In this document: positions 8,869 through 17,077 of the stretch, piece by piece
Position numbering within the stretch: the first letter of the stretch is position 1
How the letters are laid out: each line of letters opens with the position of its first letter
Source: Cyanobacteria bacterium REEB417
GTDB taxonomy: Bacteria; Cyanobacteriota; Cyanobacteriia; PCC-6307; Cyanobiaceae
DNA length: 64,000 nucleotides
Assembly (NCBI GenBank): GCA_018970945.1
Contig: JAGWVJ010000003.1
Coordinates: 50,714 to 114,713 of the forward strand
Direction of reading: 5' to 3'
Position numbers and translations under genes: made by a program
Notes under the pieces: generated by a model
The model's input: only the letters and a program-made list of their open reading frames with translations
What the model was told of the DNA's origin: nothing
The model's database searches: none

Positions 8869-9320
8869 GGCCCCAGTTCCAGCAGCAGGGCACTGGCGGC
8901 GGCGGTGGCCGCTTCGGCGATCGCCAGGTCGGTGCTTGGGGTCATGCCCGAGACTCCGAGCGCCCCCAGGCAGTGCCCGTTGTGGATCAGCGGGATCCCC
9001 CCGGCCATCGCCACGGCCGGCTGGCCGAAGATGCCGGCCAGTTGGGCCAGGGCCGGGCGCTCGTGGTTGATCGCCTGCTCCTGCGGGGCTGTGGGTTTGC
9101 CGTTCAGGGCGGCCATGCGGGCCTTGGCGATGGCCGTTTCGGCGCTGGCGGGGCTGGCGCCGTCGCGCCGATCCAGCCCCAGCAGGTGCCCGCCGGGGTC
9201 CACCACGGCAATGCTGACCCGGGCCGGCCCCATGGCGTCGCCGTTAGTCAGGGCGGCGCTGTGGGCAGCGTCGATGATGCGCCGCACCTCGTGCAGCTGC
9301 AGCAGGTGGGTGGCTTGCAT
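8865..9320 (-). CDS. GlcG/HbpS family protein (DUF336)
   Basis: The 151-residue protein has the family features VSIAVVDPGGHLLGLDR near residue 37 and GGIPLIHNGHCLGALGVSG near residue 107. Some HbpS members bind heme extracellularly, while many are of unknown function. I chose the ATG at 9320 because it overlaps the Nif11 gene stop by one base (TGATG), although an in-frame ATG at 9350 exists. No signal peptide is visible, so a cytoplasmic role is more likely than the secreted HbpS role. Confidence 0.82.
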   Translation of the reverse strand: MQATHLLQLHEVRRIIDAAHSAALTNGDAMGPARVSIAVVDPGGHLLGLDRRDGASPASAETAIAKARMAALNGKPTAPQEQAINHERPALAQLAGIFGQPAVAMAGGIPLIHNGHCLGALGVSGMTPSTDLAIAEAATAAASALLLELGP

Positions 9321-9580
9321 CAGCCCGGCCAGACGATCTGCATCAGCCACAGGTGGCCCTCGAGGCTCACGCCAGCCGCGGCGGCCTGCAGGTCAGGTTC
9401 GCTCAGCCGCAGGGTGGCTTCGGCCTGATGGACCACCAGATCGACACCGGTGAACGCAAAGCCCCGTTCTGCGCCGAGTTCGGCGATGGCGTTCAGGTTG
9501 GGGCAGCGCTGCATCTGCTGCAGCAGGTCCGGATCCGCTTTGACCTGTTTCAGGAATGTTTCCAGGGAGGGATTGGCCAT
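9320..9580 (-). CDS. Nif11-domain small protein
   Basis: This 86-residue protein starts at ATG 9580. Residues 4-46 match the Nif11 pattern: FLKQVKADPDLLQQM, then AIAELGAERGFAFT. Nif11 domains are best known as leaders of lanthipeptides such as prochlorosins, but many cyanobacterial members have no core peptide. Here there is no GG or GA processing site followed by a Cys/Ser/Thr-rich core. It ends instead in a hydrophobic stretch, so a stand-alone role is more likely. It is embedded between the SMP-30 and HbpS-like genes of a coupled operon. Confidence 0.78.
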   Translation of the reverse strand: MANPSLETFLKQVKADPDLLQQMQRCPNLNAIAELGAERGFAFTGVDLVVHQAEATLRLSEPDLQAAAAGVSLEGHLWLMQIVWPG

Positions 9581-9587
9581 GGTCGGG

Positions 9588-10505
9588 TCAGGGTGCGGCG
9601 ATGCCGCGGGTGTTGGTGAAGAGGCTGTAGATGGCCTGGGAGGCGCAGATGAACAGCCGACTGTGGTGACGATCGCCAAAACAGAGATTGGACACCCGCA
9701 TCGGCACGAGCACCTTGCCGATCAGGGTGCCATCGGGGGCAATGCAGTGCACGCCGTCGGCGGCGCTGCACCAAAGGTTGCCCTCCTCATCGACCCGAAA
9801 GCCATCGGCCCAGCCGGGGTTGATCCTGTGAAACATCTCCCCGCCGCTGAGGCTGCGGCCGTCGTCGCCAACAAGGAACCGGCGAATCCACTGGCGCGGC
9901 TCGGCGGCGCCGGGTGCACCGGTTTCGGCCACATAGAGGAACCGCTCATCGGGCGAGAAGGCCAGGCCATTGGGTCCATCAAAATCGCAGGCAACCGCCT
10001 CCACCGCGCCACTGTCGGGATCCAGCCGATACAGGGCCGGAGGTTGCTCCGACTCCTGACGACCGCCTTCGTAGTCGTTCTTCAGGCCATAGAGCGGATC
10101 ACTGAACCAGATTGAACCGTCGCGCTTGACGATCACGTCGTTGGGTGCATTGAGACGATGGCCCCGTGCCTGGCTGACCAGGCTCGTGACCGTCCCGTCG
10201 TGTTCCAGTCGTGTCAGGCTGCGGCTGCTGTGGTGACAGCAGATCAGGCGGCCCTGGCGGTCCCGGGTCTGGCCATTGCCGTAGTCCGATGGTGCGCGGA
10301 ATACCGTGACGCCGTGCTGCTCGCTCCAGCGCAGGGTGCGGTTGTTGGGAATGTCGTTGAACAGCAGGCAGTTGTGGTCACCGAACCAGACCGGCCCTTC
10401 GACCCAGCGGAAACCATCGGCCACCAGCTCAAGCCCGGCGTTGAACAGCACTAGGTGTTCAAAGCGTGGATCGTGACATTCCGTGCAGACCGACGGTTGC
10501 TTCAT
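9588..10505 (-). CDS. SMP-30/gluconolactonase-like beta-propeller hydrolase
   Basis: The protein of about 305 residues matches the SMP-30/gluconolactonase family. It has an early EGPVW motif (metal-binding Glu), LNAPNDVIVKRDGSIWFSD in the middle and GPNGLAFSPDERFLYVAET, followed by ADGFRVDEEGNLW. These supply the Glu, Asn, Asn and Asp ligands of the single divalent metal. Family members open lactones such as gluconolactone. I chose the ATG at 10505; a GTG directly after the cupin stop (10517) is an alternative. A neighbouring dehydrogenase at 11570 is annotated as glucose-dehydrogenase-like, which would supply a lactone. Confidence 0.85.
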   Translation of the reverse strand: MKQPSVCTECHDPRFEHLVLFNAGLELVADGFRWVEGPVWFGDHNCLLFNDIPNNRTLRWSEQHGVTVFRAPSDYGNGQTRDRQGRLICCHHSSRSLTRLEHDGTVTSLVSQARGHRLNAPNDVIVKRDGSIWFSDPLYGLKNDYEGGRQESEQPPALYRLDPDSGAVEAVACDFDGPNGLAFSPDERFLYVAETGAPGAAEPRQWIRRFLVGDDGRSLSGGEMFHRINPGWADGFRVDEEGNLWCSAADGVHCIAPDGTLIGKVLVPMRVSNLCFGDRHHSRLFICASQAIYSLFTNTRGIAAP

Positions 10506-10517
10506 GGGTTGATCCAC

Positions 10518-10979
10518 TCAGCTGAAGAATCCTGGTGGTGCCTGTCTCCAGGCCTCGTCGTTGCGCTGGATGATCAGCTGCACGCAGGGTTCATCACCCA
10601 CCTGCGCCGACAGGTGGCCGCAGCGGCCGTCAGGCGTGGTGATGCAGCCTTGATCGCCGCCGAAGGAGTATTCACCGGCCTGGATCACCACTTTGTTGCC
10701 GTCCATGCTTTCGACCGACCAGGCACCCCGGAGCACATAAATCCATTTCGGGATGTGGTTCTCGTGCCAGTCGGCGGTCCAGCCCACCGGCAGGTAGGTG
10801 ACGAAGGCATTGCCCTGATCGAACAACGGTCGCGAGAACTGGGGAGAGTCACCCGGTCCGAGCTGGCCCAGGGTGAACCGGTCGATCGTGCACTGAACCT
10901 GGCGACTGACGCCGTCCTCACCACACCACAGGTGCCAATAGGTTTCGGGTTGGGGAGCCAGGCTGAAGGGATCGGTCAT
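10518..10979 (-). CDS. Cupin-domain protein
   Basis: The 153-residue protein has a single cupin-like barrel with the pattern WHENHIPKWIYVLRGAWSVE (about residues 71-90) and a downstream GEYSFGGDQGC segment. These contain His and Glu residues that could bind a metal. The substrate and reaction cannot be inferred. The ATG at 10979 lies two bases after the RidA stop and is preferred over an in-frame TTG at 10985. It belongs to the RidA-to-exchanger operon. Confidence 0.75.
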   Translation of the reverse strand: MTDPFSLAPQPETYWHLWCGEDGVSRQVQCTIDRFTLGQLGPGDSPQFSRPLFDQGNAFVTYLPVGWTADWHENHIPKWIYVLRGAWSVESMDGNKVVIQAGEYSFGGDQGCITTPDGRCGHLSAQVGDEPCVQLIIQRNDEAWRQAPPGFFS

Positions 10980-10981
10980 GG

Positions 10982-11386
10982 TCAACGCTTGATCGCGATG
11001 GCTGAGATCTCAAGCTGGATGCCGAGCACCAGCGCTGACACTTCCACCACAGCTCGCGATGGGTAGGCGTTCGGATCGGGGAAATACTCCTGCCAAACCG
11101 CATCGAAGGTGTCCAGGGTGTCGATGTCGGTTAGGTAAACGGTGGCACTCACCACATCGCCTGCATCGAAACCCGCCTCCTCAAGGACCGCCATCATGTT
11201 GCGCATCACCTGACGGGACTCCAGGGTGATGTCGCCGTTACCGACCACCTGGTTCGTTGCCGGATCCACCGGCAGCTGTCCGGTGATGAACAACATGTCG
11301 CCCACCTGGAAGCCCTGGCTGTAGGAGGCCACCGGCTTGGGGAAACGGTCGCTGTGGATGGCTCGGCGGGTCAGCGGCACGGTCAT
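10982..11386 (-). CDS. RidA family (YjgF/UK114) imine deaminase
   Basis: The 134-residue protein matches RidA: PVASYSQGFQVGDMLFITGQLP near the start, VVSATVYLTDIDTLDTFDAVWQEYF in the middle, and PSRAVVEVSAL with the Arg that binds the carboxylate of the enamine/imine. RidA hydrolyses reactive 2-aminoacrylate-type intermediates made by PLP enzymes. Some subfamilies act in catabolic pathways rather than housekeeping. It is the first gene of a seven-gene minus-strand operon, which suggests the pathway type. Confidence 0.88.
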   Translation of the reverse strand: MTVPLTRRAIHSDRFPKPVASYSQGFQVGDMLFITGQLPVDPATNQVVGNGDITLESRQVMRNMMAVLEEAGFDAGDVVSATVYLTDIDTLDTFDAVWQEYFPDPNAYPSRAVVEVSALVLGIQLEISAIAIKR

Positions 11387-11424
11387 GGCCTGGGTGATTG
11401 CTCTGGCTCGGTCTCACCGTAGGG

Positions 11425-11438
11425 AGCTCCGCGGAGCT
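11425..11438. promoter_or_regulatory. Perfect palindrome in the divergent RidA/SDR promoter region
   Basis: AGCTCCGCGGAGCT is a perfect 14-bp palindrome in the 183-bp gap between the divergent RidA and SDR genes. A related half, GGAGCTC, recurs at about 11455. It could be an operator serving both promoters. The rest of the gap shows nothing else I can name. Confidence 0.3.
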
Positions 11439-11569
11439 GTGAACCCACTGTTACGGAGCTCTGGTGGAGCGCTGTCGGCAATCTGTCCAGGGGTGTTGCA
11501 GATGGCGGCATGCCGTTGCAGATCCTCCTAGGTTTTGCGACGTGCCCCTTGATCTCAACGGTCTGATCC

Positions 11570-12373
11570 ATGACCACCAATCCCTACGCCCAGGAGACCC
11601 TGTCCACGCTGCTGGCGGGCAAGGTGGCGATCGTCACCGGTGGTAACAGCGGCATCGGCAAGTCCATCGTCGAATGTCTGGCGCAGCTGGGCGCCAAGGT
11701 CGTGATCGATTACCGCTCTCACCCCGAGGCCACCGAAGATCTTGAAAAGGAGATCGGCAGCTATGGCGGCACCAGCTTCGGTGTGCAGGCCGATGTGTCG
11801 AAGCTGGATGATCTGCAGCGCCTGGTCGACACGGCGGTGAGCCGCTATGGACGGCTCGATGTGATGGTCAACAACGCCGGTATCGAGACCCGCACCTCAA
11901 TCCTGGACACCACACCTGATGACTACGACAAGGTGTTGGACGTCAACCTGCGTGGTGTGTTCTTTGCGACTCAATTCGCCGCCAAGCAGATGATCGCTCA
12001 GGGAGGGGGTGGCCGCATCATCAACATCTCCTCAGTACACGAGGACTGGCCCATGCCGAACAACACCCCCTATTGCTGTGCCAAGGGTGGGGTTCGGATG
12101 ATGACCCGAACAGCGGCTCTGGAGCTGGCCCCCCACGGCATCACTGTGGTCAACGTGGGACCGGGAGCTGTGGCCACCCCGATCAACGACTCGACCATGA
12201 ACAATCCTGAGTTGCTGGCCAAACTGAATGCCGCCATACCGCTGGGTCGCATGGCCCAGCCCGAGGAGATCGCCCGGGTGGTGGGCTTCCTTGCCAGTGA
12301 TGTGGCCAGTTACATCACGGCGACCACGATCTTTGCCGATGGCGGCATCATGCAGAGCAGCCCTGGGCTTTGA
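11570..12373 (+). CDS. SDR family oxidoreductase, glucose 1-dehydrogenase-like
   Basis: The 267-residue protein is a classical short-chain dehydrogenase. It has the cofactor motif TGGNSGIG (about residues 23-30), NNAG (about 101-104), catalytic SSV and YCCAK (Tyr and Lys), and the C-terminal ITATTIFADGG of glucose-1-dehydrogenase-like SDRs. Asp/Tyr/Arg after the second strand (IDYRS) suggest NADP preference. It lies divergently from the RidA-SMP-30 operon, so an alcohol/sugar to lactone chain is conceivable but unproven. Confidence 0.88.
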   Translation: MTTNPYAQETLSTLLAGKVAIVTGGNSGIGKSIVECLAQLGAKVVIDYRSHPEATEDLEKEIGSYGGTSFGVQADVSKLDDLQRLVDTAVSRYGRLDVMVNNAGIETRTSILDTTPDDYDKVLDVNLRGVFFATQFAAKQMIAQGGGGRIINISSVHEDWPMPNNTPYCCAKGGVRMMTRTAALELAPHGITVVNVGPGAVATPINDSTMNNPELLAKLNAAIPLGRMAQPEEIARVVGFLASDVASYITATTIFADGGIMQSSPGL

Positions 12374-12378
12374 TCGCC

Positions 12379-12882
12379 ATGGCCATCGACGAGTTCGTCC
12401 CCCTCTCCCGTCTTGAAGCCGAGCTCGGCACCAGTCGGGTTGATCTGCTGCTGTTGATCCGTCGTCTCGGCCTCGAACCGATGCGTCGGGGCATGCGCAC
12501 GTTCCTGAGCACAAAGGATGCCGCCGTGCTGGCGAGCCGCTTCTCGGGAGAGGGAACCGAATCCGTGGCGGCCGAGTTGGTGCTCGAGGAGAATCCCGTC
12601 AGTCAGCTGCCGGTTCCGATCGAGCCGCAATGGTTCAAGGCTGATCTCTACGCCGACCTGCGGCTGTTTCGCGAGCGTCTGGAGATTCTCGAGCGCCTGG
12701 TTCGTACGGGTATTGAGATCGATGGTCGGGAGCTTGCCGATCTGCTGCAGCTCAAACGGCTTCCGGCAGTCGAACAGCAGGGGGATGCCGCTTTCTTTGA
12801 TCGCCTGGGCCTGCGGTTCTGGCGCCGCAGCAGGCCGGGACAACGTCTGAGCTGGAAAGTTACGGCCGACGCTGAATCATGA
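12379..12882 (+). CDS. Conserved hypothetical protein with MerR-like N-terminal helix-turn-helix character
   Basis: This 167-residue protein starts at ATG 12379, five bases after the SDR stop. The N-terminal segment (about residues 3-47) reads as a small helical recognition module: FVPLSRLEAELGTSRVDLL, then RRLGLEPMRRG. Its heptad-like Leu/Arg pattern around residues 85-115 suggests a helical dimer. The C-terminus is basic. I do not recognise the family; a DNA-binding role is only suggested. Confidence 0.55.
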   Translation: MAIDEFVPLSRLEAELGTSRVDLLLLIRRLGLEPMRRGMRTFLSTKDAAVLASRFSGEGTESVAAELVLEENPVSQLPVPIEPQWFKADLYADLRLFRERLEILERLVRTGIEIDGRELADLLQLKRLPAVEQQGDAAFFDRLGLRFWRRSRPGQRLSWKVTADAES

Positions 12883-12961
12883 CAAAGGCTGGCTGTATCA
12901 GTGGCACCATCGTTGCTGCTGATTACGATCCGGCCAATGGTTTTTGAGCCTGGAGATTGCC

Positions 12962-14395
12962 GTGATCACCAGTTGTTTTGATCGGTCAGTCCTGGCGGTG
13001 ATTCCGGCTTTGCTGGCACAGGCCGCCGAGCAGGGTGAAGCTGCACTTGACTCTGTTGTGCAGTCGCCCGAGCCTCTGCAACTGGCCAGCTTTCCGGTGC
13101 AGCTCGCTGCGATCGGTCTGGTGCTGGTGATCAGCATCGTTGTTGATCGCTTCGCCCTGCGCATCGGCGTGCCTGGGGCGTTGGCGCTGTTCGGGGCCGG
13201 GGTGGCGATCCAGCCGATGTCGGAGGCGACGTTTGATCACAAGGACTTTGAAAGCCTGCATGTGATTGCGCTGTGTCTGTTGCTCTTCTATAGCGGTGTC
13301 AAGCTGTGCCGCCGCTATTTCAGACGACAGGACTATCTGATCCCATCGCTGCTGTTGTCGGTGCTGGGTGTGCTGATGGTGATTGTGATCGGCGCCGGGG
13401 TGATGTATGTCGCCCTCGGATCGATCGAAGCGCGTTTCAACACCAGCGCTCAGCCCATGTTGATCGCGATGGCCATGGCCTATTGCATCGCCCCGTTGGA
13501 TTGGGGTTCATTCAGTTTTTTGGTCAAGCGTGTCCATCGTTTTAGTGACCACGTCTCCGGCGTGCTGGAGTTCGAGACCGCTATGAGTGCAGCGATGACT
13601 CTGATCATCGGAGATGCCCTGTTTGAGTTCTTCACGAACCAGGGTGCAAGCACCCTGCTCTCACGTGCGGTCAACATCTTTGTCGGCAGCATCTCCGAGG
13701 GGATCGTCATTGGTGGGGTGCTGGGCTATCTCCTCTCGTTGGCCATCAAGCGCTTTGCCGTTGACCGTTCCCAATCGATCGATCTGGCCATCGGATTTGT
13801 GATGATTGGCTACGGCTTCAATTCCTGGATTGGCCAGGGGGGATTGGTCTGCAGTCTGGTCATGGGACTGGTGGTGAGCGTCATGCTCTCCAATGAAGAA
13901 AGCAAGGATGAGAAGGAAATGCTTTCCGTTCAGTTGGAGTCAATCAACATCGCCTGCGAATCGCTGATTTTCTTCATGGCTGGTTTGTCGGTTGACCTGA
14001 GTCAGGGTTTCCTGCCTTCGCTGATTGCAGGCATCGTGCTCGTTTCAGTGGTCTGGGTTCTCAGACCAATCGCTGTCTCCCTGTTTTTTCGAGGATCGAG
14101 TTTTCTTAACTCGGGTGAGCAGAGATTTCTCTCGATCTGGGCTCCCAAGGGCGCCATTTCCATGGCCCTGGCGATCACCATTCCCGATCTGATTGAAAAG
14201 AGCGGTATCCCCTATGAGCGGGTCATCAACCCTGTGTCTGAAGCCTTTGTCATTGATGCTGTCTGTTTCGCCGTTGTGATTTCCATGTTGCTCAAGAGCC
14301 TGATTCTTCCCTCCCTGCACAAGTGGTTGGTGGAGGAACTCAGAGATCCTTCGCTGGAAAAGCTGGAAGAGACTGCTTCGAGCCAGTCGACCTAG
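12962..14395 (+). CDS. CPA1-type Na+(K+)/H+ antiporter, divergent
   Basis: The protein of about 477 residues has 11-13 membrane helices in the cation:proton antiporter arrangement. I chose GTG 12962 because GGAG lies seven bases upstream; TTG 12944 is a poorer start. The region equivalent to the ion-binding helix of NhaP reads APLDWGS rather than TDPVA. The following conserved ND pair is replaced (FETAMSAAM where families have ESLLNDG). It is therefore a divergent member and ion specificity cannot be assumed. Its end overlaps the convergent ATPase-like gene by 56 bases. Confidence 0.78.
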   Translation: MITSCFDRSVLAVIPALLAQAAEQGEAALDSVVQSPEPLQLASFPVQLAAIGLVLVISIVVDRFALRIGVPGALALFGAGVAIQPMSEATFDHKDFESLHVIALCLLLFYSGVKLCRRYFRRQDYLIPSLLLSVLGVLMVIVIGAGVMYVALGSIEARFNTSAQPMLIAMAMAYCIAPLDWGSFSFLVKRVHRFSDHVSGVLEFETAMSAAMTLIIGDALFEFFTNQGASTLLSRAVNIFVGSISEGIVIGGVLGYLLSLAIKRFAVDRSQSIDLAIGFVMIGYGFNSWIGQGGLVCSLVMGLVVSVMLSNEESKDEKEMLSVQLESINIACESLIFFMAGLSVDLSQGFLPSLIAGIVLVSVVWVLRPIAVSLFFRGSSFLNSGEQRFLSIWAPKGAISMALAITIPDLIEKSGIPYERVINPVSEAFVIDAVCFAVVISMLLKSLILPSLHKWLVEELRDPSLEKLEETASSQST

Positions 14396-16505
14396 GCGTG
14401 CGCATTGCGATCAGGTTGTTGAGCTCGGCAAGCAACAGGGGGATGTCAGCCAGCAAGACCGTCTGAAGGGGGGCTATCCAGCCAGCTGCCGTCGCCAGCG
14501 ATGAGACCAGATGGCTGGCTCCCAGCAGCCCCAGGTTCTGGTTGCAGGCATGGGTCATGCTGCGGCTGATCCGAATCAGTCGCGGCAGCCACAGGGCATC
14601 GGTGCCGAGTGATAGATCGCAGATCGAAGAGAGATAGCGGCTGTCGTCATCGACATCCAGACCAATCGACACATCGGCCTGGGCCAGGGCGGGCAGATCA
14701 TGCAAGACGTAGCCGACGAAACCGACGGCTCCTTGCTGCTGCAGCTGCTGAACCAGTTCAAGCCGCTCGCTTGCCGTGCATGAGCCGTGTTGATGGTCGG
14801 GGCTGATCGCCAGTTCGGTGGCAATGTCCCTGAGATTCTCAACCGGCTCGCTGGCAATCAGGTGGAGGGTGATTCCCATGCTGTGGAGCAGGGCGCAGGT
14901 CTCGCGCCAGTGGCCGTCAGGCTCGCGGATCAGCTCGACACGGCCGAGCAACTCGCCTTCCTGCCAGACCTCCAGGGGCAGAAAGTGAGGGTGCTTCGGT
15001 GCTGGGGCATCGCTTCTGGACTGGCGCAGGGTCCAGCTGCGGCCGTCCTCGGCGTCGATGCGCCAGCCCTCAAACAGATCGTTGATGATGACCTGGCTGA
15101 CCGCGATGGGGTCGGCGACCTGCTGGAGCTGTTGCGACCAGATCACGGCGCCATCCTTGCCGCAGAGCCAACGCTGTGTTCCGGCCAGCAGTTGCACCAG
15201 GGAACCCGACCGAGCCGAGCTGCTGGCGTCGATCCGTTCGCACACCTGGATGCCGCCGATGCGATCCAGACAGCTGCGGCTGATCACCAGATGGCGGATC
15301 GTGCCGAGGCTTTCGATCGCCTGGGGATGACGGACCCGCAGCTTGTGCAGATTCAGATCGGCGATGGCGGTGATCTGTGCAGCCAGCCTGTGGCTTTCCC
15401 AGTCACTGACCGGATTGAACTGGAAGGCGGCAAGGGAGCGCTCCACGGCACCCTGGGCTAGAAACACGCCGCCCAAGCCCATGAGCACTGGGGGCATCAC
15501 CCGTCGGTAGGCACGAATCCAGCGTTCGGCGGAGCTGGGCTCGGGTTCAGGCCGCTGGTGGTGCTCGCGAAGCAGGTCATAGGCCTGGTCGGAGCGGATG
15601 CAGCGCTCGATGCTTGCGGTGGCTTCGCCGCTGATCACCAGGGAGCCTGGCTGCAGTGCATCGCCGGCTGCAACTGTGCGAGGACGCCAGTCGCCATCGA
15701 CAAGGCGGGTGATGACCACCAGCTCGCCGCTGATCAGCCTGGCCGACAGAAAGCAGTGCTGGCGCCGCCGCAGGGTGATGGTCATGCCAACCGACGCCTC
15801 ATGCAGTGGCAGCATCCGCACCGTCCCGTCGGGGCCCAGGCATTCGAGGGTGACGGCGTCTCCGAGACGGTCGAGCAGATGGTCGCTGTCCAGTAGCAGC
15901 TCATCGTGGTCCACGGCGTTCTGGGTCGCTTCGACCGCATCACCGATTGCCAGATCCACCAGGGCCTCGGCTGCCAGGCCCCGACCCACCAGCACGCCCG
16001 AAAAACTCAGCTCAAGCGTTTCGACGGTGAGCCTGCGCTCTCTGAGCTGGTGGATCACCTCCCGGGTCAGGGGCCACAGCAGCAACAGCGTCGCGCCGGT
16101 CATCACCAGGCTAGGGAGTGTCACCAGGCCTTCAAGCGCCAGAAGGGTCGCACAGACCCCGCCATGCACCAGGGTCGTCTGCACCTTCCGCCCCGACAAG
16201 GGGGAATTGGGAACCGTCAACAGCGATTCGTCCAGTGGCTTCAGTTGCAGAGCCAGTTCCAGAAGGTTGAGGACCTCGTCGCGTCGGTGGTGGGGGTAGT
16301 CAATGCAGAGCGAACCCGCCAGGGCGTTGATCCGAAACCGCAACAGCCAGTGGCAGCTGGTCAGGATCAGGCGGCAGTGGTGGCGCAGCAGGGGCGAGGC
16401 GATCAGCTCTGCTTGACGCACCCGCAGGCGACCGGGCAGATCACTGGCGATCTGCCAGTTCGCGACGGCACTGTCGGGCTGCGGTGTGAGGCTGGTGAGG
16501 GCCAT
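14340..16505 (-). CDS. Catalytically degenerate P-type ATPase-like protein with HMA_2-like N-terminus
   Basis: This 721-residue protein has the overall order of a heavy-metal P-type ATPase: an HMA_2-like domain (residues 18-80, LPGRLRVR), membrane helices (about 111-150), an actuator-like region, helices and a haloacid-dehalogenase-like region. All catalytic signatures are lost. The DKTG position reads SRSC (409-412), TGES reads VDGD, and GDGIND reads GYVLHD (598-603). It cannot form the phospho-Asp intermediate. Frame and length are intact, so it is probably a functional pseudo-enzyme rather than a decaying gene. It is encoded 13 bases after the HMA_2-TM gene and downstream of the intact ATPase. 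I chose the ATG at 16505. Confidence 0.78.
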   Translation of the reverse strand: MALTSLTPQPDSAVANWQIASDLPGRLRVRQAELIASPLLRHHCRLILTSCHWLLRFRINALAGSLCIDYPHHRRDEVLNLLELALQLKPLDESLLTVPNSPLSGRKVQTTLVHGGVCATLLALEGLVTLPSLVMTGATLLLLWPLTREVIHQLRERRLTVETLELSFSGVLVGRGLAAEALVDLAIGDAVEATQNAVDHDELLLDSDHLLDRLGDAVTLECLGPDGTVRMLPLHEASVGMTITLRRRQHCFLSARLISGELVVITRLVDGDWRPRTVAAGDALQPGSLVISGEATASIERCIRSDQAYDLLREHHQRPEPEPSSAERWIRAYRRVMPPVLMGLGGVFLAQGAVERSLAAFQFNPVSDWESHRLAAQITAIADLNLHKLRVRHPQAIESLGTIRHLVISRSCLDRIGGIQVCERIDASSSARSGSLVQLLAGTQRWLCGKDGAVIWSQQLQQVADPIAVSQVIINDLFEGWRIDAEDGRSWTLRQSRSDAPAPKHPHFLPLEVWQEGELLGRVELIREPDGHWRETCALLHSMGITLHLIASEPVENLRDIATELAISPDHQHGSCTASERLELVQQLQQQGAVGFVGYVLHDLPALAQADVSIGLDVDDDSRYLSSICDLSLGTDALWLPRLIRISRSMTHACNQNLGLLGASHLVSSLATAAGWIAPLQTVLLADIPLLLAELNNLIAMRTPRSTGSKQSLPAFPAKDL

Positions 16506-16518
16506 GGCGCGCACAGGC

Positions 16519-17073
16519 TCAACCCATGGTGAAGGCTCCGTCCATGAACGGACGCCGGAGCCACAGGGCCAATTCCACCAGGGAGTAGGCCAACGCCAGC
16601 ACAATGCCCCCCGGCGAGAGCGGCAACATCATGCCGGCGAGGCCCAGCAGCAGCAGAGCGCTGGCCAATGCCACCAGCATCAGGCTGACGCCGCCACTGA
16701 GGCCACTGAGCAGACAGTGCAGTGGAGCCAGCAGGGTGCTGCGTTGTCCCTGGGTCTGGATCTGAACCGGGGCAGGTTCAGGGGGCTCGGCACCGCAGCC
16801 GCCCAGGGCTGCGAGCAGGGCCTGAACGCCCTGGCGAAGGGTGGTCGTGGCTGTCTGCCGGCCATCGCGGTGGCCGTCGTCTGGCGCCTGGTACCAGAGC
16901 ACCACGGAGGCGGCGCTGCGGTTGAGCCGCCAGCGCAGGGGCAGGCCCCCCAGATGGCGTTGCAGCTGTTCTTGCAGCAACGTCCACGACAACGGCGTGG
17001 CCGACCTGAGCCGGTAACGTTGCCGCGTCGGTCCCTGGTGCACCAGCTCAAGACAGCCAAGCGGGCTGGCCAT
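16519..17073 (-). CDS. HMA_2-like domain protein with C-terminal membrane hairpin
   Basis: The 184-residue protein starts at ATG 17073, five bases after the stop of the intact P-type ATPase. Residues about 8-65 resemble an HMA_2-like ferredoxin fold (GPTRQRYRLR, then an amphipathic helix and a strand), without a CxxC motif. A linker with Ala/Pro and several Cys/Gln follows. Two hydrophobic segments (about 130-150 and 153-172) end in a basic tail. The layout suggests a membrane-tethered partner of the ATPases. No enzymatic motif is seen. Confidence 0.65.
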   Translation of the reverse strand: MASPLGCLELVHQGPTRQRYRLRSATPLSWTLLQEQLQRHLGGLPLRWRLNRSAASVVLWYQAPDDGHRDGRQTATTTLRQGVQALLAALGGCGAEPPEPAPVQIQTQGQRSTLLAPLHCLLSGLSGGVSLMLVALASALLLLGLAGMMLPLSPGGIVLALAYSLVELALWLRRPFMDGAFTMG

Positions 17074-17077
17074 GGGG

